DNA of 64,000 nt from Jacaranda mimosifolia (GCA_018894105.1 CM032117.1:38296501-38360500); one strand, 5' to 3'. Shown: positions 24,238 through 37,544, counted from the stretch's first letter. The notes: generated from the sequence alone by a model not told the origin. Made by a program: numbers and translations.

Positions 24238-25280
24238 TATTATTGTTGCTATTATTATTTTGCTGTTTTTGCCCTCTAAATCACCTAGGAAAATCTTCAG
24301 CCTTTAGCTGCTTTACGGTTAGTCCCAGAAATTGAAAGGAAGAAAAGAAAAAAAATCACCAATCATTGTGCTGTTTTTGTGCCTTAACTTTGTTTTGTTT
24401 CCGATGATCAATTGTCACACCATCATTGTGAATTAATTAAGCCAATCAACACAAAGTGACATCTAACACAAAGCTTGGTGGATATGCGTCAATCTTCTTC
24501 GGTGGGTGATCATATATATATATCGACTTTCATGCTGGAAAGCCTCCCCTGCAGCGCGGCGCCCATGTTGATTGTTGCGGATATTTTAAAGGAATCATCA
24601 TTCATCAATCAAGATTCAAGACTCAAGAGGCAGCTAGGTGCTTGTCTTTGCAGCGTTAACGCTATTAGAGTTAATTTGATGGGCTTTATACCTAGCTATT
24701 GACGCTAATAAGGCTATTAAGGTTCTTCTTGAATCTTGATGGGTGCCTGCGCGCAGTAAGAGTATTCAATATTTTCCATGTGTCTAATTGCCCATAGCCA
24801 GAGGATGCTGGTATTCTTCGAAAGCTTTGTTATGTGTTTTTTTTTCTTTTGCTATGTTGAATCAATCTCCAATAATCTTGGGAGATAATTGATAGCTAGG
24901 ATTTCAGTTAGGGAGCAATATAATTTTGCGTTTCTTAAAGGGAATTGATTTTAAAAAAAAAAAAATATATATATATATATATATATCATGTGTTATAAAG
25001 GGAATTTCTGGGGTTTATTTTAGCATGGTCCATGGAACATATTTTTGGGAGGAAAGCGTAACTAGCTGATTGTTTTTTAGGGTTAAATTGCCTTTTTTTG
25101 GGCAAAAAGATGATTTTGCTGTTATGAACACTAAACTTGCATGGTCACCTGACAAATTGTCATAGGAACTTTTGGCCAAAAAATATATCAGGCTCAACGT
25201 TCAACTAGTTGGTTGATTTTATAGGGTTATATGCTATTGTTATAAAGGTGATTCTATAGCTTTATTTTCAACATTTACAT

Positions 25281-25674
25281 CCCGTCTGGTTTCACTTCCA
25301 TGGGCTTTTTTTATTATCGTTTGGAAATAAAAAATGAAAACTCTCACTTTTTATTCATTTTTATTTAAAATATTCCTTTTTTCATTTTCAAACTCTTTGT
25401 AAACCTATCCTATCATCTCACTATCACATCAATCAAATTCAAATTTGATTTGACATAAAATACCTAGTATCATTTTAAAATTAATAAAATATACTTATAT
25501 TTTTAAAAATAAATATAAAACAACCTACTTTTCAAACCTATACCTATTTTAATCATTATTTTCCAATATTTTATCCAAATGCATCTCAATTTTTATTTCC
25601 ATTTCATAACTATTTTTCCAACTTTTGAAAATACATGAAAACTGAAAATGCCTCTGGAAATAAAACCAAATGGG
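25281..25674. mobile_element. MITE, about 394 bp
   Basis: The terminal inverted repeat CCCGTCTGGTTTCACTTCCA matches the inverted right end CCCATTTGGTTTTATTTCCA with four differences in 20. The inside is AT-rich without ORFs. No clear target duplication, so the superfamily is open. Confidence 0.55.
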
Positions 25675-25934
25675 CAGTTAAAGGTTCTTTGCATGAGTTT
25701 TAGTATCTTTCTAATATTCTATAAGATATTTGAAAGTGTAAAACATCTATCTATCTATCTATCTATACTATTATATATAGCACAAGGGTGTGGGACTACA
25801 ATTGTGCAATTTTGACCAAATTATCAATTTTTAAAATTTTGAATTTTTTTAATTAAATTAAAAATATCTTAATTGCTAGTTATTAAATTTGATATTATTT
25901 ATTCTGTTAAAAATATTTAATCTTATTCATCTCT

Positions 25935-26116
25935 AACTAATATGAATGATGGGGTAACATCAAAGATGCTTAAATGGGTTAAAATTCTTTTACTTCGTAT
26001 ACATATATCCCATTCAATAAACGAATTGATATTATCTATTTCATGTTATGATTAATGAGATAATATCAAAGAAATTTAGATGGGGTTGAAATTCTTCGAC
26101 TTCATATACATATATG
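25935..26116 (+). repeat. Two-copy direct repeat, spacing about 111 bp
   Basis: Two stretches of about 70 bp share AAATTCTT.TACTTC.TATACATATAT-type text with an AT-rich link. Copies are at 25935-26003 and 26045-26116. Confidence 0.5.
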
Positions 26117-26651
26117 AGGTGGTGGGGTCCAAATACAATCAAAAAAATAAAAACACATTGTATCGCAGATATGATCTCCTCAAGTCTTTAAGCATCTCAC
26201 GAGTATTTTCCAGTTAAGTAAAAAAGCAACATCTTGCTATTTAATATATAATTTTATTTGCATTTGATTCTATAATTGTATTTTAAAAAATATTAAATGG
26301 TCTATAGCCAACAATGCGCTATAGTATTGTAGTACTATCAGGTTATTATTGTTTCTGATTTTCTATTATGTTGTATGCCTACTTAGGATAATATATTTTT
26401 ACCAACTGATTTGGACAACCATTCATTTTAGGAAATGTTTCCCACTAGCCCATTTTATGCAGAAACATTCCTATAATTGCTCCTAGTAACATTATGCTTC
26501 TTATTTCTCCTTATTATAATAGTTTTTTATATTTTTCATTTAAAAAAATGACCAATGATATTGATTTTTTTTTTTTGTATGTGGTTTTTGTTTGGCTCTT
26601 TTAAAGTTTAATATGTTTCTTTTCTCGAGCTTAAGTACAAAGACTTGGGGC

Positions 26652-27360
26652 CACTACAACAAATTACACTTTTAGTAACGAATAATTTCGTTACCATAAT
26701 GCTGAAATTCATTACCCAAAAATATTGGTAACGAATTTTTTGTTACTAAAGTTTCGTGCCCTAAAGCCCGTTGCAAAAAGTCTTAGTAACAAAATTTATG
26801 GTTCATTACGAATGATGAACTTATGGCGATAAAATTTATCGTTACAAAAAGTTTCGTATTAGTGACAAAACAATGTTAGTTACAATAGATTTCTATAGCG
26901 TAACGAGATATCTCGTTACCAAAACGTTGACAGTTTTGTCGCCTTTTATTTTTCGTTATCAATGCATATTATAATAATATTATTTATTTACTTTAGTTTG
27001 GTTACAACTTGTTTGTGTAACAAAAAATTTGGTTACAATTAGTTAGATAATATTTTTATTTTAATAAGCCTCTCGTTACTAATAGAATACATAACTAATA
27101 ATTTCATTACAAAAGATATTAGGAGTTTTGTTACATTAGTATATACAACTAAATGTTTCGTTACCTATGACTTGTAAGATTAAAATATTTTGTTACAAAT
27201 AAGCAATATATTAGTTACAAATGATTAATTTCTGGTAAATAGTTCGTTACAGATACGTCAAATTAATTTGTTACGATTAAGAAAATTGACCAACAAAATT
27301 TCGTTACCGATAAATTATTTTTGTAACAGTACTGTTTTTGTTACAAAAAGTGTTCATTTT
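26652..27360 (+). repeat. Left subterminal repeat region of the CACTA element
   Basis: I count 22 GTTAC or GTAAC words in about 700 bp, in both orientations and often extended to CGTTACNAA. This density marks the subterminal zone to which CACTA-encoded DNA-binding proteins attach. Confidence 0.7.
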
Positions 27361-29702
27361 TCCCTATTCAATAGGTCAATATGGATACAAAATTGCAAAA
27401 GAAATTCAGATTTAAAGTAAACCATCATCCTAAATATAAATAATTTATAGTCATTCCTTCAATAAACAAAAGAGTAAGTACATCCATCTATCCATAGACA
27501 TAACACCAACCACATTCGTCTATCTATAGACATAAATATAATTTCAAAACATCAATCCCAAATTCAAACCACAACCAAAGCCATGATAACCAGATGAGTA
27601 TATCAATGAAACAAAAGTGTTAAGTTTTCAAGAAGTGTTATCACCCAAGTAACAAAAGATATCTCCAAAACATGTTCCTTAATTCTCGTGAACATCATCA
27701 CAAAAGGGCTACTTCCAACAATCTACACAAAAAAAATTCCACAACACACTGTGAATATGAAAAACATCAAATTAGGTATTACATATGTTTAGCCAATCAC
27801 TACACATCTATTTTTTCTTAGATTGAATAAGTATGATATATAAGAAAAACAAAGGTTTAAATATAACATAATTAAAAAGAAAAAACACTCCACAAAACAA
27901 TAGTACAATTCATGGGAGGAAGTTGCAATAAAATATTTGTATGATATCATCTTTTATCCAACATAAACTACACAAAATATTATAGAAGATAATGTTGAAT
28001 ACAAAAATACATTTCATTTCTATGTTACCAAATGAGTTCAAACAGTATGTATCATATCATGTTCTTTTCTAATAACACGACTTTAACTGGAAAAGCTCAT
28101 AAGAATCTCCAAACTAAAAGTTCTCACAATTATTTAAATATAAATATTAAATCAGTATCCAATACATAATTTACAAACACTAGTTTGCTTCTTGAAGAAT
28201 TCCTATTGTATTTTAGTCTTAATTTCAGTCTTGTTCCACAACTCAACCACTAATACTTATCCCATTGTATTATGAAGATAAATTTACATGAATATTCCTC
28301 TCCCACTCCCTTTTTTATCAAAACCATGTCAACAACAAAACCATCTTAATGACTCTCCCTCATTAAATAGTCGATGGGTGTTGCCTTAATTATTTATTTC
28401 TACTTATTTCTTTCCCAGTTAATTATGCTCATGTAGTCCAAAGTGAATATTCCATTGTCACTCTAAAAATATCCACCAGAAAAGGAGGACAAAGACATAT
28501 CATAGCATATGGTATTCAAGAAATACTTTACAGCATATCGAGTATGATAGTTTCCACCACATTCTAATTTAGTGTTGGACAATTTGCTTAGTTTTATCAT
28601 TTACGACCCAATCAGTCCACTTGGTCAGCCAATCAGAAAGGTCAAATAGAGACTGACAGAGCACATGCTAACAGCATGCATTTGTATTTATCCTCTCCTA
28701 CCTGTATATCCCATAATCAAATTGGGGAACTTGAATTGAAACTGATATATGTCAATATAAGTGGTCTCTTGCTTGTTGTACAGTTTCAACGGCACAAGGA
28801 AACAAAGGTTACCCATAGGAAATCAAAGGTAAAAGTTTTATTGAAGCTTACGTCATTTATAATAATAGCAACATGTGAAACAGCCCCACCTATCGAATGG
28901 AGCTTTCTACACAATATAGATCCCATCTGATCCTGAACTGTGCCAAACTTGAGCTATGTACCAATAGAAAAATCTCATTTAGAATATGACATAAATGACT
29001 ATGCCACACACAATAAAATATAGATACTTTCTCCATTTACACCATTATTTTCCAATAGGGGTGCAAGGTGATGCCCTCTTCTTTTAAACCTAAACTCTTC
29101 ATGACAAAAGTGCCTCTAGATCAAAGTAATTAAGTTTACAAGCCACATGTTAAATACTTAGGATTAGAAGCATATGGCACTTAGGATTAGGGTTTCATTT
29201 TGTGTAGCAAAAACTTTTTAAGAATCTTTTTAATTTTATTTCTAGATTAAAAAAACTATATATAGTATAACAAGAGTACCAAAAGTCCATGATATCCTTA
29301 ATCACCTAATGAAAATATGAACATCGTAACCATAGTAAGTTTTTCATTGAAAGATAAATAGTATATCCTCATAACAAGTTCCTTCAATATAGTATCTATT
29401 GCATAAGCAAAACATTAATTGTACAAGTTAGAAAGTCGACAAGTACTAATATCATGTTTGGAAGCTAGAGGAGTATATGTTATTATTGACAAAAAGCTTA
29501 GAGAAAATACATTTTCATTGACAAAAAATTAACTAACTATCCAAACTACTTGTCAAAATAAGTCCATGTGCATATCTTCTAGCTAGTTACATCTCCATGA
29601 CGTACAACAAAACCAAATGAAGTATATGAATACATGGAATCATAATTTCTCCTAAACTTCCACTAAATTGTTGGAATACAAAAAGAAAAGTAAAAGTCTC
29701 AC
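27361..29702. other. CACTA interior, unassigned
   Basis: AT-rich. No coding frame with a recognised family. The minus strand would be the 3' part of any transcript starting at the GC island near 32.5 kb. Confidence 0.4.
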
Positions 29703-29860
29703 ATGCACGTTAGGAAGTTCCCATCCAATGCATTTATGGACAACTTCTCCAATAGTCTTCAAACCATCTTGAGGAATAAGTAATTTAGCATTGGGTATCA
29801 AAGTTTTTTCCACATAGATTTTCACATATGTAGGTAGTTCTCCATCTGAAGGACTCCTCC
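29703..29860 (-). pseudogene. Possible exon of a CACTA-encoded accessory protein
   Basis: The minus strand reads GRSPSDGELPTYVKIYVEKT and then IPQDGLKTIGEVVHKCIGW between an acceptor-like ATTATAG (with a second AG 3 bases on) and a donor-like CAT|GTGAGA. The pattern of a small residue run, then Pro, then IGE.V....GW resembles a C-terminal piece seen in CACTA-associated plant proteins (from memory). The frame is open for 52 codons in otherwise stop-rich DNA. Neighbouring exons could not be found. Weak call. Confidence 0.3.
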
Positions 29861-30148
29861 CTACTATAATAAAATAGTTATGATAAGATATTAGTTAATA
29901 ATATGAATGTAGCGTCTATACTCAATCACTTAAATGCAACATTTGGAACAAAGAAAGAATAGATTTATAGAATGTTCTTTGTCATTCATTATTAGCTTGA
30001 AAGCAAACAAAAGGTGCATTTTCTTTGTTCTTCTATTCCGTGCTCATGAAATGGAAAAAGGAGGAGTTTGGGAAGTGATCTTTGTCCAACTTTATAGTAT
30101 AATGAAATCTTACCTAATTAGTTCTAGCAATTGTTTAATGTTTAATAA

Positions 30149-30149
<1 letters not shown>

Positions 30150-30220
<71 letters not shown>
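30150..30220 (+). repeat. GTT/TTG trinucleotide microsatellite
   Basis: An almost perfect run of about 23 units with one interruption (GTC). It creates an artificial polyvaline frame. Confidence 0.95.
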
Positions 30221-30221
<1 letters not shown>

Positions 30222-30463
30222 CTCAATCATAATTCATTGAGAAGAAGGGATCGGTGGCATAAATTAAATTAAAACTTAAAAGAAGCAGTAATAAGTTGAT
30301 TAAAAGGTAAGATAGTCATATCAATGGAGTGAGATGAGACATATAAACAAATGTGGTATATATTGCTAAAAGATAACTAATTATTGCTCCTGCTTGGCGC
30401 TTGCACGTAGAGTAGCAAGGTCCTTTTAGCACCAACCTGTAAATTAATGTCATTTATTAACAA

Positions 30464-30473
30464 CAACAACAAC

Positions 30474-30510
<37 letters not shown>

Positions 30511-30597
30511 TATTATTATTATTATTATTATTATTAATAGCATTAATAATATTATTATTAAATACTAATATCATTATTAATACTAATATTATTATTA
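30464..30597 (+). repeat. AAT array followed by ATT array (self-complementary)
   Basis: Thirteen or more AAT units run directly into about eight ATT units, so the stretch can fold back on itself. Scattered ATT/AAT units follow to about 30597. Confidence 0.9.
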
Positions 30598-30600
30598 GTG

Positions 30601-30714
30601 GACATAAACCAATTTATTATAGATAAACAATCTTAAGCATGACCTATGTCCTGTTATTATTATTAAAGTAGACATAAACCAGTTTATTATAGATAAACAA
30701 TCTTAAGCATGACC
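30601..30714 (+). repeat. Two-copy direct repeat, period 70 bp
   Basis: GACATAAACCAATTTATTAT and about 24 further bases (30601-30644) recur at 30671-30714 with one change, adjacent to the trinucleotide arrays. Confidence 0.85.
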
Positions 30715-31924
30715 ACTAGGACATACAGGCATATTAACCTAGCAGTATAAGCCTACACCCATATGCCTTCATGCAGTCACCCCAGTACCCACATCATCTG
30801 TTGATACACCATTGATATCTTTATTGTTGGTGTGAAAGGTCTTCATTTTCTTTTTCCAATCTACATTCTACTTAACATGATATGATCAAAAATAGGAAAA
30901 TCATACTATGATAAATTTAGGAAACCAGCAAGCTCTTATGTGATATTAATTCAAGAAATAACACATGAATTGAAATCTTAATCAAGCTGATTTAAGACAA
31001 GCTTTAATCAAGTCAGACATAAGTCAAGTAAGAGCAGATTGTGGCTTCATAATGCATTTTCTTGTTTCTAATTTAACTTAACAAAGCTAAATTCGAGCTC
31101 TATGTATATGGACTTGAAAATATATACCTTCAAACTCAGCTTATTTAGCTAAAGCATCAAATTTAACTTATATCGTCACCCATACAACGTTGTGATGCTT
31201 TTACTGAGACAGCCCACAGTTTCCCCAATTGCTTTTACAATTGAACTAAGTAAATTAGTGTTTTAAGTGCTGGTAGAAACAGTACAATTTTAAAAAAAGA
31301 ACCCATTAAACTAGAGGCAAGAAAAAGTTACAAACTTGAAAGGAGCAAGCAAGATCTCAAGAATTGAGAATATACATTATTCTAAAGCTCTCTAATCTAA
31401 ATCTACAGCAAAAAACTAACACTAATACAAAAAAGAAAATGTTGTAAAGGACCAGCTAAGGCTCAAATACAGCAGAACAAAGAGCAGCAAGAAACTTACA
31501 GAAAGAATAACAACAGTAAAGATACCAATGGTAGCAAGAAATACTACTTGTTCGTGCTGGCAGCTGAGTTATGATCATTTACATGGAAAGATTTATGCTC
31601 CATCAGACATTTCAATAACCACCTGAGTTACACATGTAAAATTGGCAGTTGACATAATCAATCAATGGAATGTATTTGAAAGGAAAACAATTTTCTCAAT
31701 ACAAGACTAGTAGATAAGCTCCCAACAACGAAATGGAAGACTATTATGCAGACAAAAGCTACCAAGTAGCCGCAGAAAAATATGAATCCAATATTTCATA
31801 CTGATTTCTCATGACAAATTGGTTTGTTTTAGATAAAGCCATATGAACTATTTACTCGAAAGCATATAAAATTCAAATAGCTTGTGAAGGCCAAAGGCTG
31901 ACAAACACAACTATTTTATTATTA

Positions 31925-32245
31925 TTTGCTCAACCTAAGGAAACCAGAATGGAGAGAAAAATCAGTTTTTATTTCCATTATTTGCCTCAAGGCTCAACCC
32001 AAAGAAATCAAACAAATTCAGAATAACTAAATTACCAAAAATCACACAGTGGCATCCTTGAAAGTCCCAGGAGTATAAGAAAAATCTACAAAAAATAGAA
32101 ACATATGCACATTTGCTCAACCCAAAGAAACCAGAATGGAGAGAAAAATCAGTTTTTATTTCCATTATTTGCCTCAAGGCCCAACCGAAAGAAATCAAAC
32201 AAATTCAGAATAATGAAATTACCAAAAATCACAGAGTGGCATCCT
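31925..32245 (+). repeat. Spaced duplication of about 130 bp
   Basis: 31925-32058 is repeated at 32112-32245 (offset 187 bp) with only a handful of differences. The second copy ends exactly where the 32-bp palindrome begins. Confidence 0.85.
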
Positions 32246-32276
32246 CGCACAGAGGCCAGATCTGGCCTCTGTGCGA
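32245..32276. repeat. Perfect 32-bp palindrome with a nearby 10-bp hairpin
   Basis: Centred on CCAGATCTGG, this stretch equals its own reverse complement over all 32 positions. A second inverted repeat, GCTGCTGGCC ... GGCCAGCAGC with a 6-base loop (GCGCGA), starts about 12 bp downstream. Both lie in a GC-rich island inside AT-rich DNA. Confidence 0.95.
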
Positions 32277-32560
32277 TGGCCACTTGCTGCTGGCCGCGCG
32301 AGGCCAGCAGCTACTACCTGCATCACGCGTCCGATAGCCTCCGCCGCAATCCGACTGCCAGTGGATTAAATTTAAATGAAGAAAAAAAGAAAAGAAAGAA
32401 AAGGAGGAGGTGGAGGAGGAGGAAGAAACTTACCTTGGATGAGAAACTGCCGGCCTCGCGCAAGAGGTATCCATTCCATTTATCTGGGAAGTGACGGTGA
32501 ACTACTTAGTCCTTTTCTCGCCTTCCCCTAAAAACTTTTGGACTGCAGGAGCAGCTTTGG
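32277..32560 (-). other. GC-rich island with a strong splice donor, possible first exon of a CACTA transcript
   Basis: On the minus strand an exon-like GC-rich stretch ends CATCCAAG|GTAAGT (exon end at 32434), followed by a pyrimidine-rich TTCTTCCTCCTCCTCC stretch. No long open frame. It could be a captured host-gene 5' end or the element's own promoter and first exon; I cannot tell which. Confidence 0.35.
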
Positions 32561-32899
32561 TTTTAAAATTTGCAATAATATAATTTTTAAAATTATATTT
32601 TGTTAATTGATAATTTTTAAGATTATCTTATATTATGGCGAATATTTTTATTTTATGATGAATTTTTTTAATATTAAGCATTTAATTTTTGAACATTTAA
32701 ACATCTCTATCATATAAATATGCATATTTATATGTATAATTCTTTATGTTTGAATAAAAAGTAAATATTAAATTATAGATAAAAAATAAAAATTCATAAT
32801 ATAATAAGAAATACAAGTTAAATGATGGGCTTTATCTATTACTGAACAGAAAAGTATAGAATTACTATAATGACTTTATCCATTTTGGAAATTTTTTTA

Positions 32900-33821
32900 C
32901 AGCTCGTTTGCTTGGTAGAATTGTGTAGGGTAGATGTATAATCTAATTTAATTAATTTTTTGGTTGTCACAATTAAAGCCCATGATTAATTAAAAAGCTC
33001 AGTATTTTATTCTAAAGTGTTGAGATTATATATCTCACCCTTCTTAGTGTGATTAATAACCCTAGGATTAGAAACATTGATATTAATATACCAAATGACG
33101 AAACTATCCCTGCATATAAACTAGACTTAATTAACAAATATATATATATATATATATATATCACGAAGACTTGATTTATAGCACCTAGTTTTTAACAAAA
33201 TTCTAAATTATTTGCGCAATTAAATTTATTTTTGTAATATTCTTTTATACAACATTTATCTAATATGTCTAAATTTTTTATATGAAAATTATTTCTTCCA
33301 TGAGAATAAGATTTCAAAAGTAAACTTTTTTTTTTTTTGGTAAATTGAAAAATAAATAATATTTTTCAAATATAAATTTACGGTTAACATGAATTTGTTT
33401 TGTAAATTACAAACTAATACGCCTCCAACATATTAAATATAAAATAGTTTAATTTGTAAAATAATTCAATGGTTTTATAAATTTTGAAAATAAATTTTTT
33501 CAAAAAAAAATCAACTTGTTTTTAGGTAATAATATTTGAGAAAAAGCTTTAAAAATAGAGACTTACTCACTACAATACTACATATATTTAAACCATTTTA
33601 ATGAAAGTAATTCAATTATTAAAATAAGATTAGGGATAAAATTGATATTGCATACTTATCATATGTTACAATCCCAAGCATCCAAACAACTGATTATGCT
33701 AAAATTAGGATATTCAAATTAGTAATCTAAGCAAACAAATAAAGTATTGATATATTTATTAGCTAATGAATCCTACACTTATCAATCACATCCAAACCTA
33801 TCATAAAAAGCAAACAAGCCC
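32900..33821. mobile_element. PIF/Harbinger-like MITE nested in the CACTA element
   Basis: The left end CAGCTCGTTTGCTT and the inverted right end GGGCTTGTTTGCTT are flanked on both sides by TTA (32897-32899 and 33822-33824), the target typical of PIF/Harbinger. Length is 922 bp, AT-rich, with no transposase; a TA microsatellite (33139-33162) lies inside. Confidence 0.6.
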
Positions 33822-34333
33822 TTATGGAATAATTGACATTAAATTTACTGTTATATATATTATGTTAATTATTGTTCAAAATTAATGTACTTAATAACAA
33901 ATATCATAAAAAATTACCAATGTCAAATAATATTTGACATGGCATTTGACATAAAAGTTAAATTATTAATTCTTAATTAATATAATTAATAATTAGAATA
34001 AAAGTTAATAGTGTGACGTGACACTTGAGATAATGTTATTCCTATAGATTAATCAAGTATACAATTTATAAATTTATATGTTAGTATCTTAATTAATTTC
34101 ACTTATTCTGTTCATCCACACATAAATCATATCTTCATGAAATTTCACTTATAGAATATGAGTCATAAAACATTTAATGAAATAGAACTTACGCTTTCGA
34201 TATATTTAATTATTTCATAATAATTAATTTTTATATATATTAAATTTACATTAATGAATAACATTAAATTTTCCATACAACATTTACTAAAATAGAACTT
34301 ATGCTTTCAATATATTTAATTATTTCATAATAT

Positions 34334-34830
34334 TTTTTGCAATTTTGGTCTATCGGGCTGAAAATTTTTCAATTTGGCCCAAAAATTGTCCAATCATTTT
34401 CAATCGGGCTTAATTTTTGAAGATTTTGTGACATGTGTCACCCAGCACCATGTCAGCGTCCACCTCATCCGCCACATCAGCAAAATGGCTGGAATAAAAA
34501 AGAAAAGAAAAGAAAATTGTTGATGAAAAAAAATAAAAATAACCAATAGAAGTAAAAATTTATATTATTATATACAATATAATACATATGTATCAATAGA
34601 TAATATATTATTATATAATATTATAATATATATACATATGTATCAATATTATTATATATATAATATAATACATATAATTTAAATATATATTCTTTTATGT
34701 GCCCCTCTACCATATCTGTACAAATGTATCTCCCCCACCCCACCCCCACCCCCACCCCCACCCCCACCCCAACATCACCAGCTACCATGGCTACCGATGG
34801 CCATGGCAGCCTCGGGCCGTTGGCATGGAT
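34334..34830 (+). mobile_element. Half of a foldback element: one arm plus GC-rich core
   Basis: It starts TTTTTTGCAATTTTGGTCTA, passes through GACATGTGTCACCCAGCACC and TCCACCTCATCCGCCACATC, an AT-rich stretch and a CCCCCA array (34732-34770), and ends in a GC-rich piece with two CCATGG sites. This order copies one arm and core of the foldback element at 22109-24237, but no inverted second arm follows. Confidence 0.5.
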
Positions 34831-37544
34831 GCTAATGGAAAACAAAAGGGAAAAGACAAAAAAAAAAAAAAGTGCCAACTGCCAGCAGCCGTTTCAAAAC
34901 AGTAAAAAAAAATTATTTATTTGTTTGTGTTTTAGGATGGAACAAGATATCATATCAATAACTTTTTTATTGGGTTGGTAGGTGAAATTAACATTTTAAA
35001 ATTACTATTGTTAGTATGATATTTTTAGATCTTATTTTTATTTTTAAATTATTTATTTTAGTTAATAAATACTTTTTTATATTTGATAAATATGTTTAAC
35101 TTAATCTAATTAAATTATTTTAGATATGATTATTTTTTAATATTATTGAGATGTAATTTAAAAATAAAATAATATTTAATTAATAGATGGATTTAATTTT
35201 TATTTTTATTTTATAATTAATAAATATGTTTAATTAAATTTGATTAAATTACCTTAGATATATTGATGATTTAAAATTTTTATTTTTTTAATCCAACTTC
35301 AATTAAAAGATTATTTAATATTTAAAAAAAATATTAATAAAATTATTTAAATTTATTCTGAATAATTTAAATAATATTAAAGTTAAACCCCCATGTTAAA
35401 GTTAAAAATAAGTTCAGGGTTATTTTTGTTTGAAAATAATTAAAACAGCTTTTGAAGGATATTTTTGAATTTTAATATAAATTTTCAACTGACTTCTACA
35501 AAATTTTAAGGATGCTAATAGTTCTTCAAACATTTAATTAAGAAAGGGGGGGGATAAAAAATAATTTTATTAAACTTATAACTATATGACTAAGTTTATA
35601 TTACAATGTCATGAGTATTTCAAAATAATTTCAAAATTTCCAACTATATTAAAGTTATACAAGTTGATCAGTTTCAAAACAATTTGCGTTAATTAAGTGT
35701 AGAATATTTTCAATAAATGCATGTTCAAAATGTCAACATCAATATATTATTAGTACAAAATATTTTAATTTTTAAAATGAAATTAATTACACGTAAAGAA
35801 TAAAGTTTTTAGAATTTAGAAAACAATTTTTCTAAAATCATTTTGTTCAAAAACAATGTCCTAATAAAAAATAACAAAGAATAGAATTAAATTTTTAACC
35901 CCCATAATAATGCATCATAATTCATCTTATAATATAAGATAAAACAAATAATTTTTGTATATACTATTTATACACAAAATGGAGGGAAGAGCAAAAATTT
36001 GGAGGGAATAAAAAAATATTAGGGGAATTCATTTTTTGAGGGAAACTTATTTTTTGAAGGAAATATAATATATAGACCAACTAATTCTTAACAACAACTT
36101 GTTTAGGTCCATGAAAGTTAATAATCATTACATTTAATAATATACTTTAAGTTAATACTTTTTTTACATTATATTAAACCACGAAAATTATCTTCATTTT
36201 AGCAATTTATATAGTAAAACATACACACAATTAACATATAGATATCTATAAGTTACAAAAAAATTTAACTAGCCAATACAACAATAAAAAACGAAATGTA
36301 ACATTAATAGGCCTAACATCAGAGATAGTTTTTTTCATTAAGTATTATGGTAAACTAGATTTCTTTCTTTCTTTTTTTTATTTAGGTATGTAACCTTTAA
36401 CTATTTATTTTAAGAAGTTTTTAAAATATTTCTAAAAGAATATTGTAATAAATTATAATAAAAAATTTAAATTCTTAAACACCAACATTTATAAGTCCAA
36501 TTATATGTTATTTAACTATTTTAACTATAATAGAAGTCATTTAATAATTTAAAAAATTATATGTCAATTCGTCATATAATCTAAGATAAAAGAAATTAAG
36601 TTTGCTTTAAATTATTTATACCAAAAAAATGGAGGAGCTAAAATTTAGAGGAATTAAAAAAATGAAAAGAATTCATTATTATTAGAGGGAATCAAAATTT
36701 TGGAAGAAATCAAGTTAAATTATTATGTCAAACTAATAATAAAAACAATTGTTAACATTTTTTATGGGTCAAATTTTGGAGGGAATACAAACTTGGAGGG
36801 AAACAAAATTGCATTGCCATCTAAATTCGTTAAATAAATTTATACACATGTATAAAATAAGAATATATGAAATAATGAGAAATGAGAAATAATGATAAAT
36901 TTATATATGTATAAAATAAGAAATATATGATGAATCTTCATTAAATATTATTGAAATTTATATATATATGTATATATACACTATATATGTATATAAGTAT
37001 GAATAAAAAATTATAGTATATATATTTATAAATATCAAATATTATTTAATTCAGAATGAATAAATAAAAAAATAGATAAAATAAAAGTAATTTAAATTTT
37101 ATTGATAAATTTATATATATGTATATTATATATATATGTGAATAAGTATACATAGAAAAAATAAGTATACATGTATGAATAATTAGAAAGAAAAAAGATA
37201 AAAATAAAAATTATTTAAAATTTTATAGTTAAATTTATATATATGTATAAAATGAGAAATATATGAAATAATGGAAAAAGAGAAAATTGAGAATAAAAAG
37301 AAAAGAATGAAAAAAAAAAATATGATGATAAAAAGTTATCTAAATTGAATTGTAAATATGTGAAATGATTAAGGGTAAATTGGTCTTTTTATATTAAAAT
37401 TACATTAAATGGGCAACAAATGTGGAGGGGGAGGTGGTGTGCGTGGTTTTATAAAACATACGGAAGTTATTTTTGTGTGTGTATGTATATATATATATAT
37501 TCACAATAGGGTTTGAAATTAAAACAAATGTTTGAAATAATTAT
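34831..37544. other. CACTA interior, AT-rich, no gene
   Basis: Stop-rich in all frames. Two related stretches with GGAGGGAA-type words (about 35980-36060 and 36630-36800) suggest an old internal duplication. TA-rich microsatellites are at 36959-37000 and 37114-37140. Confidence 0.4.

Larger units (their letters stand above)
24248..26651. other. AT-rich stretch with a MITE and short repeats
   Basis: No gene that I can support. It contains an AT microsatellite (24965-24987), the MITE at 25281-25674, an ATCT repeat (25749-25766) and a two-copy repeat at 25935-26116. Confidence 0.45.

Noticed and set aside
24475..24702. 75-codon plus-strand frame near SVGDHIYIST
   Set aside because: No family resemblance, no splice or promoter context, and the length is what chance gives in less AT-rich DNA.
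29934..30272. 112-codon plus-strand frame with a long valine run
   Set aside because: The frame is kept open by the GTT microsatellite; flanking residues match nothing and it lies inside the CACTA element.
32105..32494. 129-codon plus-strand frame ending in Lys/Arg-rich residues
   Set aside because: Runs through the duplicated AT-rich unit, the palindrome and an AAG/GGA purine repeat; composition explains it better than coding.
32897..33824. Host origin of the AT-rich interior between the TTA-flanked ends
   Set aside because: No coding frame or splice pattern inside; treated as MITE interior only.
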